Assembly (NCBI RefSeq): GCF_032854445.1
Contig: NC_088295.1
Coordinates: 75,174,028-75,238,027 of the forward strand
Length of the DNA stretch: 64,000 nucleotides
Direction of reading: 5' to 3'
DNA from: Liolophura sinensis
Taxonomy: Eukaryota; Mollusca; Polyplacophora; Chitonida; Chitonidae
Part shown: positions 1 through 13,400 of the stretch, piece by piece
How the letters are laid out: every line of letters begins with the position of its first letter
Numbering within the stretch: position 1 is the stretch's first letter
The notes under the pieces: model-generated
What the model was told of the DNA's origin: nothing
The model's database searches: none
Seen by the model: only the letters and a program-made list of their open reading frames with translations
Made by a program: the position numbers and the translations under genes

Positions 1-14
1 CCTATATGACCACT

Positions 15-92
15 GTTCTACGGCGGACTCAAGAATATTTGACTTTATACATGCCAGCAGAAAGTATTATGGCCGGAGACAACCGAGCATAA
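15..92 (-). repeat. SINE family 1 fragment
   Basis: Diverged 3'-end piece (reverse orientation) with acggcggactcaagaatatt and a degraded gccagc...attatggccgg block. It lies in DUOX intronic sequence upstream of the first visible exon. The rest of 93-532 shows nothing recognisable. Confidence 0.6.
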
Positions 93-532
93 CCTGAAAT
101 CTGCTGTGAATTGAAAGACGTAATTGATCTTAATGAAGAGTGTAATGTCGTATACATGAATGGCAGATGGCAAAAGTTGACATTTGGTATGCTCATACTG
201 TTTAAAATTCCATTCCTAATATTGGAAAACGAAGGAACGCTAATGATGCAGTATAGATGTATAACTGTAGCACTGAGAAATACTGATACTACAATCAGGT
301 AACAATTAAATTGTCAACATTTGGTGATAAGGCATGAAATATATTACATTAGTAATATTATATTACTGTTGATAAATAATGGTGCCCAGCTTACGTGTGA
401 CATGTACTTAGGCGCCTTATAAAGACTTGTGTTGCACCAGAACGATCTTCAGGTGTGATGTGAGTGTGGACTCACTACATTAACATTGCGCTGTTTTGCT
501 GTATTTACCTGTGATTTGTTGTTGCCCTGCAG

Positions 533-3500
533 GTTACCAGCGCTCAGTTGATCCCCGTGCCACAGCTGTATTTGACGCTGCTGCTATGAAGTATATCTTG
601 ACCTTGATTCCCTCAGAGATTGTACTCAGGTACCCTCTATGATTTGTATTGCTACATGAATACGTACCAGTCCTTGCCATCACTTCTATATTACACTAAA
701 GACAAATTGGCTATAAACAAATTAAAAACCACAGTGTGTTGTCTGCTAATTATGTCACAGAAAAAAAAATCCAAGTGTCTGTGTGATCCGTTTTTGAGAT
801 CCAAAATGTGTGCTGAGAGCACAAGCATTTAGAAAGCTGTTATATTTGTTCTTCATTACAACAGCATTGTCATATATCTGCCGACATGCGGTACAGTTCA
901 GTCTCCTGTTTTCTCAGTAAAGCTAGTGTCATTGTTTTAAGTTGTTTTTTTTTTTTCATGCTAAATGGTGTATGAATATCAATAAGTCTGTAATGTGTTT
1001 AATGCTGTTTTGTTTCAGAGATTTGATGAAGGATAACTGTGTGAAGAAATCTTCAGTGAGATTGTGTAACACATACTGGGATTCACAGGTTAGAATTCTG
1101 GTCCTCCCTCACAAGCTTATAACTTGTATACGCTTGGGTTATGTCATGCTGATATCCAATCCATAACTTGCTACCAAGGGGCCAGTTATTCAAAAAGTGT
1201 ATTAAAAGTCAACCCAGTTTAAATCAGGTTCTAATACAAAACCAGTTGGACTAATGTTAATATCAGTTTTGACTGTTAATACACTTCTGGAAAACTTTTC
1301 CTTGGTAGTTGCAAAATGAACTGGCTGTATGTTGAAGACCTTACATAATACATTACAACTTAGAGAAGATATAACAGAGATACTTTGTGTCAAATCAGAT
1401 TTTCAGTCTGCATACTTAAAGCATGTCAGTGTAGATGTCATAGTTGCTCATACCATATTTTTGAATTGTAGCTCCAAAGACAAGTGGTCAACAAAACTGA
1501 ATGTGACCCCTGACTAAGAATATCTCAAAATTATTGAATTTCAGTAAATATCAGACTCGTAGCTATGCTATTTATAGCGTTAAAATGATTCTAAAGTTTG
1601 AAAAAGTTACATTGTAATCTGCTGTACAACTGGAGAACTGACTTTAAACGATAACACTTGTGCAAACGAGGCTGATATTTTGTCAAAGGTAATTATTAGG
1701 GCTATTCCATAATAAGGGCAAAAATTTGATTAGATGTGCAGATTAGTTTTTTGTCAAAAATTTCCAGTATAGCATCTTTAATGTAAGTGTTCTCACACAA
1801 AAACAGCATGTTCATTAAAATGACATCACTGGTACAGGCATTACTAGTATATGTATTTTAGTTAGACCATTGCCCTGTTAAAGCTGATTTTTAAAGATTG
1901 TAGTACATTTATTGCTACTAAAATGTGTTTCTTGTTGAATGTTTTCATACGTTTGTTGACTTGTTCATAAGATAAGATTTGATTTGATCTAATAGATGTT
2001 TAGTATGGCACTGAAGTATGATTCACATTTGTACCTGAAAAAACGCCAACAGTCTTTTCAGATAGTGAGGACCACTTTCAATAAAGACTATGCCTTACCG
2101 ATGAAAAAATTGGTGTTGCATTGTGATGGGCTGTGAAAGCATCCATTCCTTTTCTTGTAGAAAGTGCTTACTGCAGATGTAAATGGAGTTGAGGAGATTC
2201 TGTTTGGGTTGGCATCACAACCAGCAGAAAAAGAGGACACAGAAGTGGTTCCAGATATCAGGGGTAACATTTTTTAAAGATGACTTAAGTTAATCATTTT
2301 GCATGATTCTGAGAGTTTTCTGAGAGTATTGATTTTAGAAAGATACTGTAATGTTTGTTTGGATTTTAGGATGATATCCTTATGGGACAATGCTTCAGCA
2401 TCAAAACCAGCATTTTATGACTTTAAATCTGTGGCTCTAACAATACATGCTTTTAATTCAAATTTTAGGGTAAATACTATAATCCACTCACTTGCATAAT
2501 TTTATTTAGGCTATCGAGAAAACTATTATGGTTATATGCTATTATACAAAACAGATATAATAACTGTTAGAAATATATTAAATGGCCATTAAACAATATC
2601 CATCATTAAATTTCAAAATAAATAGATTGAACCATGGTTGGCTTAATGAACAACCCAAGAGAGATAATATTTTCATTGTTGAGATAGTTGTGGAATGGTG
2701 CCAGATTTCAAACTACATGTCTTACCGAGGTTTATCAACTATGGTTTAGCTTTCAAATTTTAAATTTAATTTCAAGCAGTTTGTGCCTGTTTTTTTTAAT
2801 AGGTTTTAATATTTTCTTTTTTTTCATGTTTTTAGAACACTTTGTATGAAATGACTTAATTTGTCCTGTTTTCAGAAAGTTTTTATGGGCCCTTGCATTA
2901 CTCTCGACATGATGCTGTTGTTCTAACCATCATGAAAGGTAGAGACTATGGATTAGAAACCTATAACAAGGTTAGAAAAGAAATCGGATTAGGGAAGAAA
3001 TCCACATGGGAAGAAATAAACAATGAAACTCTGAATCATCAGCCATGTCTCAAGAGGTAAGAATGAACCCAGTCTGGTTTCAGATGTGTTTGTAATTGCA
3101 TCCAGAATTTGCTTTTTGTACAGTTTTGATAGTTTTCTGTTATGATCTCTAATAAAATGTAACAGTTTCAATTCTTTTCTGTGAATTTTAATATGGATAT
3201 ATATTCAAGTTATTATCTTATCAAGGTGATACCAATTAACTTTTTGTTGTGCTTTACAGACGATCTGACAATAAAAAGAATAAAAAATGGATTGAAAATA
3301 AAACTAGAAATTTTATTGGTCCAAACCTGATATTTTCATGATTTGCCTGTTTTTGTGTTTTTAAATCTTTGTGATTATGTGAATATGTCTTCAACAAAAC
3401 GGATTGCTGGGATAGTCCATATTTCCCACAAGTTAGATGGTAATGTTTTTTGAAGTTTTATTTGTATCCGCTCCTCTGACATTGGAAAAGGAAATATTCT

Positions 3501-4434
3501 TCCCACGAAACAACAATTTAATTTGGTGTGACCCTAGAGAATATTTTATAATCCTAAATCATTGTGAGGATTTAGAAACAAATGAAATAAACTGCAATGC
3601 TAGTCAAGAAATCTGTTTCTGTTAGTATTATTTACATGGTGTGATATGATTGTCTCTAAGTAGATGTTAGACTTCCTTCACGAAACCTTCAACGGGACAC
3701 AGTACCTGGACGAGATGGATGTATTTGTGGGTGGGATGTTAGAGACGACAGACAAAGGCCCTGGAGAATTATTTAGGGACTATATTGCTCGACCAGTTCC
3801 TGAGGCTCAGGGACGGAGACCGCTTCTGGTTTGAGAACAAGGAAAACGGGTAGGTTAGGTGGGAGGGAAGATAACATGTAGAGCAAACACACTGATAATC
3901 AATTCAGAATTTGAAATGATCACTGATATTGTTTTCTCTGACTGAAATCTAGTCAAAAGTATCTATGCTAATTTTCACAAAGATGGAGATAAGGAGTGAA
4001 TAATGCTACTTTACAATGTTGATAATGGTTTATTATGAGATAAACATTAAAAGTTAAAATAATGTATTTAAAGATGATGATGTATAATTCCTATATTACA
4101 TGCACCTAAATTATACTGGGGGGGGGGGGGGAGCGGGGAAGGGAATAAGGGGGAATAACTCTGTTTACCATCCCTTGCAAGTTCAACTGCCTTGCTGGAG
4201 TAAAGACATTAAATGGTGGTGCCTTCTGCTGTGTTTGTGCAATGCTGGATGTTTTATGTATTACGCACTCTCTTGTATAATATTTTGACTTTGTCTATTG
4301 TCATTATTGCAGGCAGTTCACTAAAGATGAGATAGATATTATTAAACATACAACTCTAGGGGAAATAATCAACAATGTGACAGGTCAACTGAGACATGGT
4401 AAACTCCAGCCGGATGTCTTCACTCTAGGCACAG
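533..4434 (+). CDS. DUOX: DUOX exons for the C-terminal part of the peroxidase-homology domain
   Basis: Six exons give the end of the animal-peroxidase fold. The first reads [13 protein letters not shown] then [11 protein letters not shown], which aligns with the DPR...AFRYGHTLI block of heme peroxidases but has Leu where the proximal heme His is expected. Later blocks are [19 protein letters not shown] (the GRDxGxPxYN region), [15 protein letters not shown], then [22 protein letters not shown] and LQPDVF. The exon at 3664-3849 must change frame near 3775 (run of three g) to join GELF to LLDQF. The exon ending at 3056 is in phase 2, but 3664 opens in phase 0, so one base is missing between them. 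Both look like single-base sequence errors, though real lesions are not excluded. Confidence 0.9.
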
Positions 4435-7400
4435 GTAAGGCTTATTCTCCGTCTTTGTAGCAAGCTGCTTATGTTATGGTAATAAACAGAAAAAATGCAG
4501 TACATAGAAGCCCTTATTTATACCCCAACGTCCTGTTTCTGCCACTTATAAAAATGACATCCACTGTACATTGAAGTGGGAAATTTCTTAAGTGTTGCAT
4601 TAAACAAGAAATAAAATAAATATAACTGTGGAAAGGTATGTGTAAATGTAAGTAGAATTAACACGAACACGAAATATATTTAACATGAAATATGTTTAGG
4701 TTATGCATAGTTTCAGTTGAGTCTGGAAGAATACTGACTAATTCTCTGGCCCTACATGGGAAGGTCTGACAACAACCTGCGGATGGTCTTGGGTTTCCCC
4801 CAGCCTCTGCTCAGTTTCCTCGCACAATAATGCTGACTGCCGTCGTACAAGTGAATTGTTCTTGATTACAGCGTGAAAACAGCAATCAAAAAATAAATAA
4901 ATAAAATTTTGTTAGGTTAGAAATAAATATAAGTCTTAACTGATGTAGCAGACACAAGTGCCATGATATTTTGTCTGAAGTAAGAGAAAGTGTTCTCTCA
5001 TCTCGGCTGTCCTTGTTGTTACACTTGAGAATGTGTTTGTTTGTTTACACTTGAGAGCTGGGACTTGGTTTTAGGATTTGGGGTTATGTATAATGTTTTT
5101 GTATATCTCTGCATTTATTGATCTCCAGTGTTTAGGAATCTTCACGTCCTCCTGATAGCGGATATTGTAATTTTGTTCCAGGGGAGTTCTGTCACTTTGA
5201 GCCGGTGAATGCCTCCAGCCTACCTGAGTGTCCTCCACATACAGGCTATGACTATTTTTCAAGGCAGTGAGATATCATTCATCGTCATCTGGACATGCGT
5301 TGGAATACTGCCTTTCTGTTAGTAATCACATTTTATGATTTATTTATTTATTTATTTATTTGATAGGTGTTTTACGCCGTACTCAAGAATATTTCACTTA
5401 TACAACGGTGGCCAGCATTATGGTGGGAGGAAACCGGACATAGCACGGGGAAAACCCATGACCATCCACAGGTTGCTGACAAACCTTCCCACATACAGCC
5501 GGAGAGGAAGCCAGCATGAGCTGGACTTGAACTCATAGCAACGGCATTGATGAGAGACTCCTGGATCATTGTGCTGCAATAGCGCACTAACCAAATGAGC
5601 CACGGAGGCCGCCCATGATGATATGATCTCACACAAATATGTATAAAGGCTCTGGCTGATTTGACTATTACGGCGGTATTGACAAGCTTGTAGTAGTCAC
5701 TGATCAAGTTCATTTGATTACTCTACTTCCTCACCTTTTCGCATATGAAAGAGAAATTTCCAATGCAATTTATACACATTTTTACTTAGATTTTGGGGAC
5801 AAAACTATGTTGGTTGGGTTGGGTTGGTCAATTTTAGGGCTTCACAAAAAGTATGAGTTTACCATTCTACATAGAATACTGCCCTCAGAATAAGCCTTAA
5901 TAATTATGTAAATATGGGAAAAATTTTGAGTTACAGTAAGTCTCCTGCTGCCATGACTAACACTTTATATTAGGAGCTTTTTCAGGTATTCAGTGACATG
6001 CCTGGCTGTTTCCTCTGGGCTCATTCTGGTTTCCTCCTCCCACAATGATCATGGTTTAGCAGCATATTAAAAAAGTGAAGTATTAATAAGTATGGCTAAA
6101 GACACACGTCAAATAAATAAATAATTCAGATGCAGTGTTCACATCTTGTATTGCGTTTGTGATTGCATGTTAACAGCTAACTCCTCAACCTTTCTGGCAT
6201 GTAAAGAGCAACTTTCAGTGCAATTTATGGACATGGATTTTGGAGACAAAACAACATTGGTTGGAATAATGGACAGAATAATGCCTTCAGAATTTGCTCA
6301 AGTAAACACCTTTCAAACATGCGAAAAGGTTGAAGAATCAGTTAACATAAATTGGAGTTTTGACACATTGGTTTGTATGTTAAGAAAATGGTAAACAACC
6401 TACTGTTTGTTTGAGGAGATGGCTGTTGCTTGAAGTGAGATTTAATGTTTAAGTTGGTTTTACACAGTGGTTGTGTGAATAATCTGATGGATTGTTTGTG
6501 AATGACCCACTAGGAAAGAAAACATGTGATTGGAGGATATTGTGTTAGCTGTTTTAGTAATGTCATAACTTCTGAGATGTAAATCACTTGTAAGTTTTGT
6601 TTGTGTTTTCAGTGTGTGGTCTCTTGGCGTACGTTTTGTACCATATCAAGCACCACAGAGATGCTGAGAGTCTGAAGCAAAAACGCAACGAGCGCCTGAG
6701 GAGGCTCGTTAGAGTCACATCTGGCTGGATAACAGGTGAGGAAATTCATTCCCCAGAGTTCAGGTGTTACATTCATCAACCTTTGTAAATTTCTTTCCTC
6801 ACATGTTGTTTACCGGAATTTAAGAATAATTAAAAGTTATTAAAGAATCGATGATAAAGTTTTGTCAGTTTATCAGAGACAGTTTGCAATCCACTAATAG
6901 AACATACATGTACACCTTTGAGTAATTTGCCAAAGGTTGGTGGTTTACTTTGGACACTCCCTCAAGCCATATGACTGGTATCCATTGTATAAGTGGAAAA
7001 CTCTTGAGTGTATGGTGTTAAATAACTGATAAACAAATAAAAAATAATTAATGCTAATTTTGTTGTGCTTTAATCGTTTAGCTATTGAGTGGCGTGGTGA
7101 GAAAGAGAGTCCCCGCAATGTAGAGCTTCAGTTCCATGACCGAAATTGCCAACTGTGGATGAGCTCCCACCATGGCTCCCACATACGCACCATCAGCTTT
7201 CATAACATGGCTCACGTTGAGCTCTGGCTCAGCAGCACCAAGGGGCAAACAACTTTACTCATCTATGTTCCACGGGAATATGATTTGGTGAATATGCATA
7301 TCCATTTTCGGATTCAGTTTGTTATTGTAAATAAAATATGTTTTTTTGTTGTTGTTGTGTTTTGTCGATGAAAACACAGCTTGTTTAATATGCATGACCA

Positions 7401-10400
7401 GTGTAAATTCTGTTTGTTATCATTAATGAAGTATTTTTTTTGTTTTTGGCAAAATGGAAATGTGGTGATAAGAATGCCCAGCATTTCTTCATGCTGTCAT
7501 CATTAATGTTTTTCATGAAAATTATTCATAAAGAAAATTGTTTTTTTTTTTTTATAACAGAATTTGTTGTTCTGTTTAAACACTCAGCACTATTTAATTC
7601 AACTCGCAGTCCTAGTCTATCCTGACTAAGTTTATATTCTTTAATTTCCAACTTCTGTTTATTTGCACTTAGGTCCTGGAATTCCCCACAGTCCATGAAA
7701 GATCTTTGTTTGTGTCTAGCATTGAGCAACTGCTGACAAATTGTGAGAAGGAGATTGTCCAGAAATCAATGAAGTTAAAAGAGATTTATCAGCGTGCCAC
7801 TACAAAGGTTAAGCGTAACCAGAAACTGGAAATGTTCTTCAAACAAGTTTTCTCAGAAGTAAGTACTTGGAGGATATTGTATTACTTAAAACGATAAATG
7901 TTTAGTGACGATGTGTGTGTGTGTGAGGATTGTGTGTGTGTTGGGGGGGGGGGGATGGGGGGGGAGAGGAGGAAGGATTATTATCACACTTAAAACCAAG
8001 ATCATGTCACAGATGAAGATGGATGGTGGGCAGAGGTCATTTCCACATTCCACCTATGCTGCTGTGTACTGAACAGCATTTTACTGTTGTGGTTAGGATT
8101 TGAAATTACTAAAGTGTATAGACAAATATCACCTTGATTTTGTAAGTAAGAGTATTTTTTCTGGTGTCTTGAAAATGGTACTTTTTAAAAAAAAATGATC
8201 AAAGAGACATACAAAATTTCACTACATTCATCCAGCAATATTAATACTGTGTACTGATTTACTGTTTATACAAAATGCAGTATTGTATTCACACGTAAAA
8301 ACTTGTTATACTTGACAGGCTTTAGATATGGATTATGTTCCTGTAAGGGACTCAGACAACATGGAAACACTGGACTTTGAGCTTACAAAGGTAAGTACCT
8401 GAGATATTCTAGTGAACCAAAATAAAAATTGAATCAGACTTCGTATTGTTTTGGTTTTGGCATGTACCAGATTTTACCTTCAATTCTTTGTTGTGTGAAG
8501 TGATCAAAGTTCACAGTAGTCTTAATTCCAAGGCAGAAATGTTATGGTCTTGCTTTTCAGTGACATTCAGTTCTTTGTCACACCATGTAATCATACATGT
8601 GCAAGGATAATAAGGCATATATTCTCAGCCATAGCATTAGGTTTTACTTTCAGTTTCTTGTGACTTATACAAAGTGTATATGTGCATAAATAGTTATTAA
8701 TTTCCTGTCAGAAATAATGCTGTTTTTACCCTAATTTCCTCGTAAGTTATAGAGAGTGTATATATGCATAATTGGACAAAAATTCTCAGCCAGGAATAAC
8801 ACAACTTTTAGTTTTTTAAGTTCAGTTCTTCATAAGTTATGCAAAGTGTACATGTATATGCATAGCTAGACATGAGTTCTCAGACAGAAATAATACAGCT
8901 ACTTTTCCAGACGAATGTCCTAGTACGTGTATGGGATTGTCATTGTTATGGTAACATGATGTCATCCAACAGCTGTTTTGTTGTTGACAGGAAGAGTTTG
9001 CTGAGGCATTGGGAGTGAAGTCAGACTCTGACTTTGTCATGCAGATGTTCAACATGGTGGATAACAATGCTGATGGCTACATCTCCTTCAAAGAGTTCCT
9101 AGCCACTGTCGTACTCTTCTCAAAAGGTACTCATTTTTTAGTTGTTTCAAAGACAATAAAACAGTGCCATTGTTCGTCTTGCGTTCTTTTTCTTGTGCAT
9201 TCTCCCAAAGAAAAGGTTAAAAAACATTGTTTTGATTGAGTGAATACACTCTGTACAATATGCCTCTAGATTCACAATGTACTGACATATAGGCTACAGC
9301 CAATGTCAGTAGAGCACCACATATGAAGAGGAACTTTTGTAGAGTCACGAAATCTATTTTAGTTGGGAATTGCAATGTGTTATTTGAAGCCACCACTGTC
9401 TTTCATACTGATATGTAATGGAGAGTGCTGCTATGAGGAAGGACTCATGTGTATGGTTAATCCCACTCTACCCTTCAGGTTCGTCCGAGGACAAACTTCA
9501 CATGCTGTTTAAGATGTGCAGTAGTCACGAAGAGGGTGGAACGGTCACCATGCAGGAGCTGACCACACTCTTCAAGTAAGTTCTGATCATCATACTCAAC
9601 TCTTCAAGTAAGCTCTGATCATCACAATAAACTCTTCAAGTAAGCTCTGATCATCACAATAAACTCTTCAAGTGAGTTCTGATCATCACAATAAACTCTT
9701 CAAGTGAGTTCTGATCATCACAATAAACTCTTCAAGTAAGCTCTGATCATCACAATAAACTCTTCAAGTAAGCTCTGATCATCACAATAAACTCTTCAAG
9801 TAAGTTCTGATCATCACAATAAACTCTTCAAGTGAGTTCTGATCATCACAATAAACTCTTCAAGTAAGCTCTGATCATCACAATAAACTCTTCAAGTAAG
9901 CTCTGATCATCACAATAAACTCTTCAAGTAAGTTCTGATCATCACAATAAACTCAAGTAAGCTCTGATCATCACAATAAACTCAAGTAAGCTCTGATCAT
10001 CACAATAAACTCTTCAAGTAAGCTCTGATCATCACAATAAACTCTTCAAGTAAGTTCTGATCATCACAATAAACTCTTCAAGTGAGTTCTGATCATCACA
10101 ATAAACTCTTCAAGTAAGTTCTGATCATCACAATAAACTCTTCAAGTAAGCTCTGATCATCACAATAAACTCTTCAAGTAAGCTCTGATCATCACAATAA
10201 ACTCTTCAAGTAAGTTCTGATCATCACAATAAACTCTTCAAGTAAGTTCAAATCATATCACTAAAATCTTCAAGTAATTTCTCAACACTATTTGTACATG
10301 AAATATAGATGATGTAATGTTTTCCTCCGTGTTGACAGGTCTTTGCTGGAAATGGCAAACAGTGATGTTGATGTGGCGAGTGTAGAGAAGATTGTCACGG

Positions 10401-13400
10401 ACATGTGTACAGTGTGTGGAGTACAGAACAACGCCCGGATAGGCTTTCCCGAGTTTTGTCAGATCTTTTCACCCCAGATGGACCACCTCAACAACATCAA
10501 CCTAGACTGGAAAGGTACAAATACAGTTTTGACAAGTATAAAATAGTATATAGCTGTGTTCAGTTTCTGTGAGATCATCATTGTCTAGAGCAAGTAGAAA
10601 AGTTGATGTATAAACAAAACTGAAAGATTTCATCTTAAATTTCACCCATTTTTGCTTACAGGAGCAAAGAAATGCTTGTCACCAGCCAATGGAAAGAAGA
10701 CTGACAAGAAAAGGTAATAACCATTGTTTAGAAATGTTGGGTACCTGAAAATTTCAGAAGATAAGCACCATTGTATAAAGATAACTTTTCATAAATGTTT
10801 GAGGTCTTCCGTATTAAATTAATGATGCAGTTTTGTATAAGACTAGCTATTTATATGAAAAGAAAAGAAATCGGAGTATATTACTTACCAGCATCAAAAA
10901 CCACTGTGTGAGATAATTAAATAAACCAAATATAAAACCTAGTTCCCTCCACATACAAAGCTGACTGCCATCATATACATGATATGACAGAAAATGTAAG
11001 GGATATATTTCTTCAATTCATATTTATTTATTTATCTATTTGATTGGTGTTTTACGCCGTACTCAAGAATATTTCACTTACACGACGGCGGCCAGCATTA
11101 TGGTGGGTGGAAACCAGACAGAGCCTGGGGGAAACCCACGACCATCAGCAGGTTGCTGGCAGACCTTCCCACGTCTTCAATTCATAAACATGAGATTAAG
11201 CATCAATGAAATAAATGATAATTGAATAAACTGTTCAGTCTTGGACGTAAATATCTTGATGGCGGTTTTTTGCGGCAAACATTACATGGATGTTATTTTT
11301 GTGCTGATGAACTTCTTGAAAATACTGACATTGTGTTCTTGCGTATAATCAGTCACCAGCAGAAGAGAAAGGGCTCGACAGCATCCCTGGACATTGACTC
11401 CAGGAAGGGGTCTACTATGTCTCTGGACAGAGTCTCTCACAAAGGTTCCACGTCATCCCTCAATGAGATCATCCATCCTCGTCTTCAGCTGGCTCTCAGA
11501 GAGAAGTACTCCCCCGTCAAGGCCAAGGTCAAATCCCTCAAACACTTCATAGAGAACAACAAACAGCATATCTTCTTCCTGATCATCTTCTTTGGAATCT
11601 GCCTGGGAGTGGCAGGAGAGAGGTTTTATTGTGAGTACAGTTATATACATAGTTTACATGTATTTGGTTTAATTTGTAAGCAAGACCTGTGGATTCAGTT
11701 TATCAAGGTGGATACATGATGTAGATGCATGTAGAATTAATATAGCGTTAATAATGTAAGGTTTTGCCTTTCCCCACTCCTGCCTCAAAGGTGAACCTTT
11801 AGATGCAAATAAATGTCATAAAATATTAATGAAACTTAGATTTACCCAGTTTGATATCATCTTATCTCACAAAGAAACCTAAAAACACCCTACCAGCCCT
11901 GATAGCATAGGTAGAGCGTCCGCTTCAGGACAACTGGTTTGACCCGTATAAATATAATGGCTCGGGTGGGGAGGCTTACTTGCCTTCGGTAACTCATCTC
12001 AGCGAAGCAGCACTAGATAATAGAGCGGTGGAAATCTGTCCGACAACAAAAAGGCACATTACATGCACTCTAAGGATTCATTCGCCATCATATGACTGAA
12101 AAATTGTTAAGTATGATGTTACCCAAGCACTCACTCACTCACTCACTAAAAACACCCATCTAAGATGAATAGATCTTATGGTATCATTCAAAAGGTGCAG
12201 CTTGATCTTGGGCAATTTGCTGTATACAGGGTCCATTGTATGAGTTAACATCAGAGATGCCATGCGCCAACAAATAATGTGACTTGAAATGTCTAGTTCT
12301 TGCAATGCAAGTTATGTCAGGTTGTGTGAGTACTTCTCTGAGGAATGTCTTTCTTGTTTAAAATAACTTTCACAAATTTCTTCTTTGTTGGCTTTTCTAT
12401 CTAATTGCTCTGTTTCATAAATGGGGTTTGTTAAAGAATCCTTAGGTGGAAAGATTGACACTTTAATATGTTTGAGATACCAGTACTGAGAGAGTCTTTA
12501 CATGGTCTCATGTATGTTAATCGTTACATGACAAGGTGTTCTATACAAGTTTAAGTTTTCATGTGTACTTCCATACCAATAGTCGTCGTCGGTATGATTC
12601 AGCCCCACGTCAAAATGATTTCAACAACTCATTATATGCTTGACTCTGTATTTCAGACTACACAATTGAGCGGGAGCACAGTGGTCTGCGTCAGATCACA
12701 GGGTTAGGACTGAGTGTTACACGTGCGGCAGCAGCTGGCATGTCCTTCACCTTCTCACTGATCCTGTTAACCATGTGCCGTAACACCATCACCTGGCTAA
12801 GAGGCACCTTCCTCAACTTTTACATACCCTTTGATTCACATGTTGCATTCCACAAGGTCATCGCATGGACAGCTTTGTTCTTCACAGGTCAGTATTTACT
12901 GCAGCAAGGAACTCCTCAATGCTTTAATAGTGTATTTGTCAGTCAGTCAGTCAACTTTTGACATCTAATTTTTTAACATGGGCCAGTCACTTAGAAAGGG
13001 CCCAGAGTTCAAGACGATTTGGGCTTTCAGCAGGATATCTCAGCAATTGCAAATTGTTACTTGTTTTTTTTCCCACTTTATCATTATCAGTGAACAGTTC
13101 CAAAATTTATAGTGTCTCCTATACTCCAACTGTGGAAACTTAACATAATCATCCAAGGGTGAAGGTAAAAGAGGGAAATGTTTTTGTTCCAGCTTTATTT
13201 TTACGCTATGAAATTCTTTTACTTTTGTTTTATAGTCTCACTATTTCTTACAAAAGAAAAGTTTACAGGAGATGTCCGGTGCAGAGAAATTATTAGTGTA
13301 CAGCTTTCTCAGCATATTTCAGTTTAAGAAATAAATTCAGTAATTTGGCGACTTACATTTAATAGTATAAATCAGTTCAGATTGTAAATGCTTAACTAAA

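Noticed and set aside
5372-5713. 113-codon and 72-codon minus-strand ORFs
   Set aside because: They run through a near full-length SINE; similar ORFs appear at other SINE copies (42571-42786, 51957-52182, 53049-53297).
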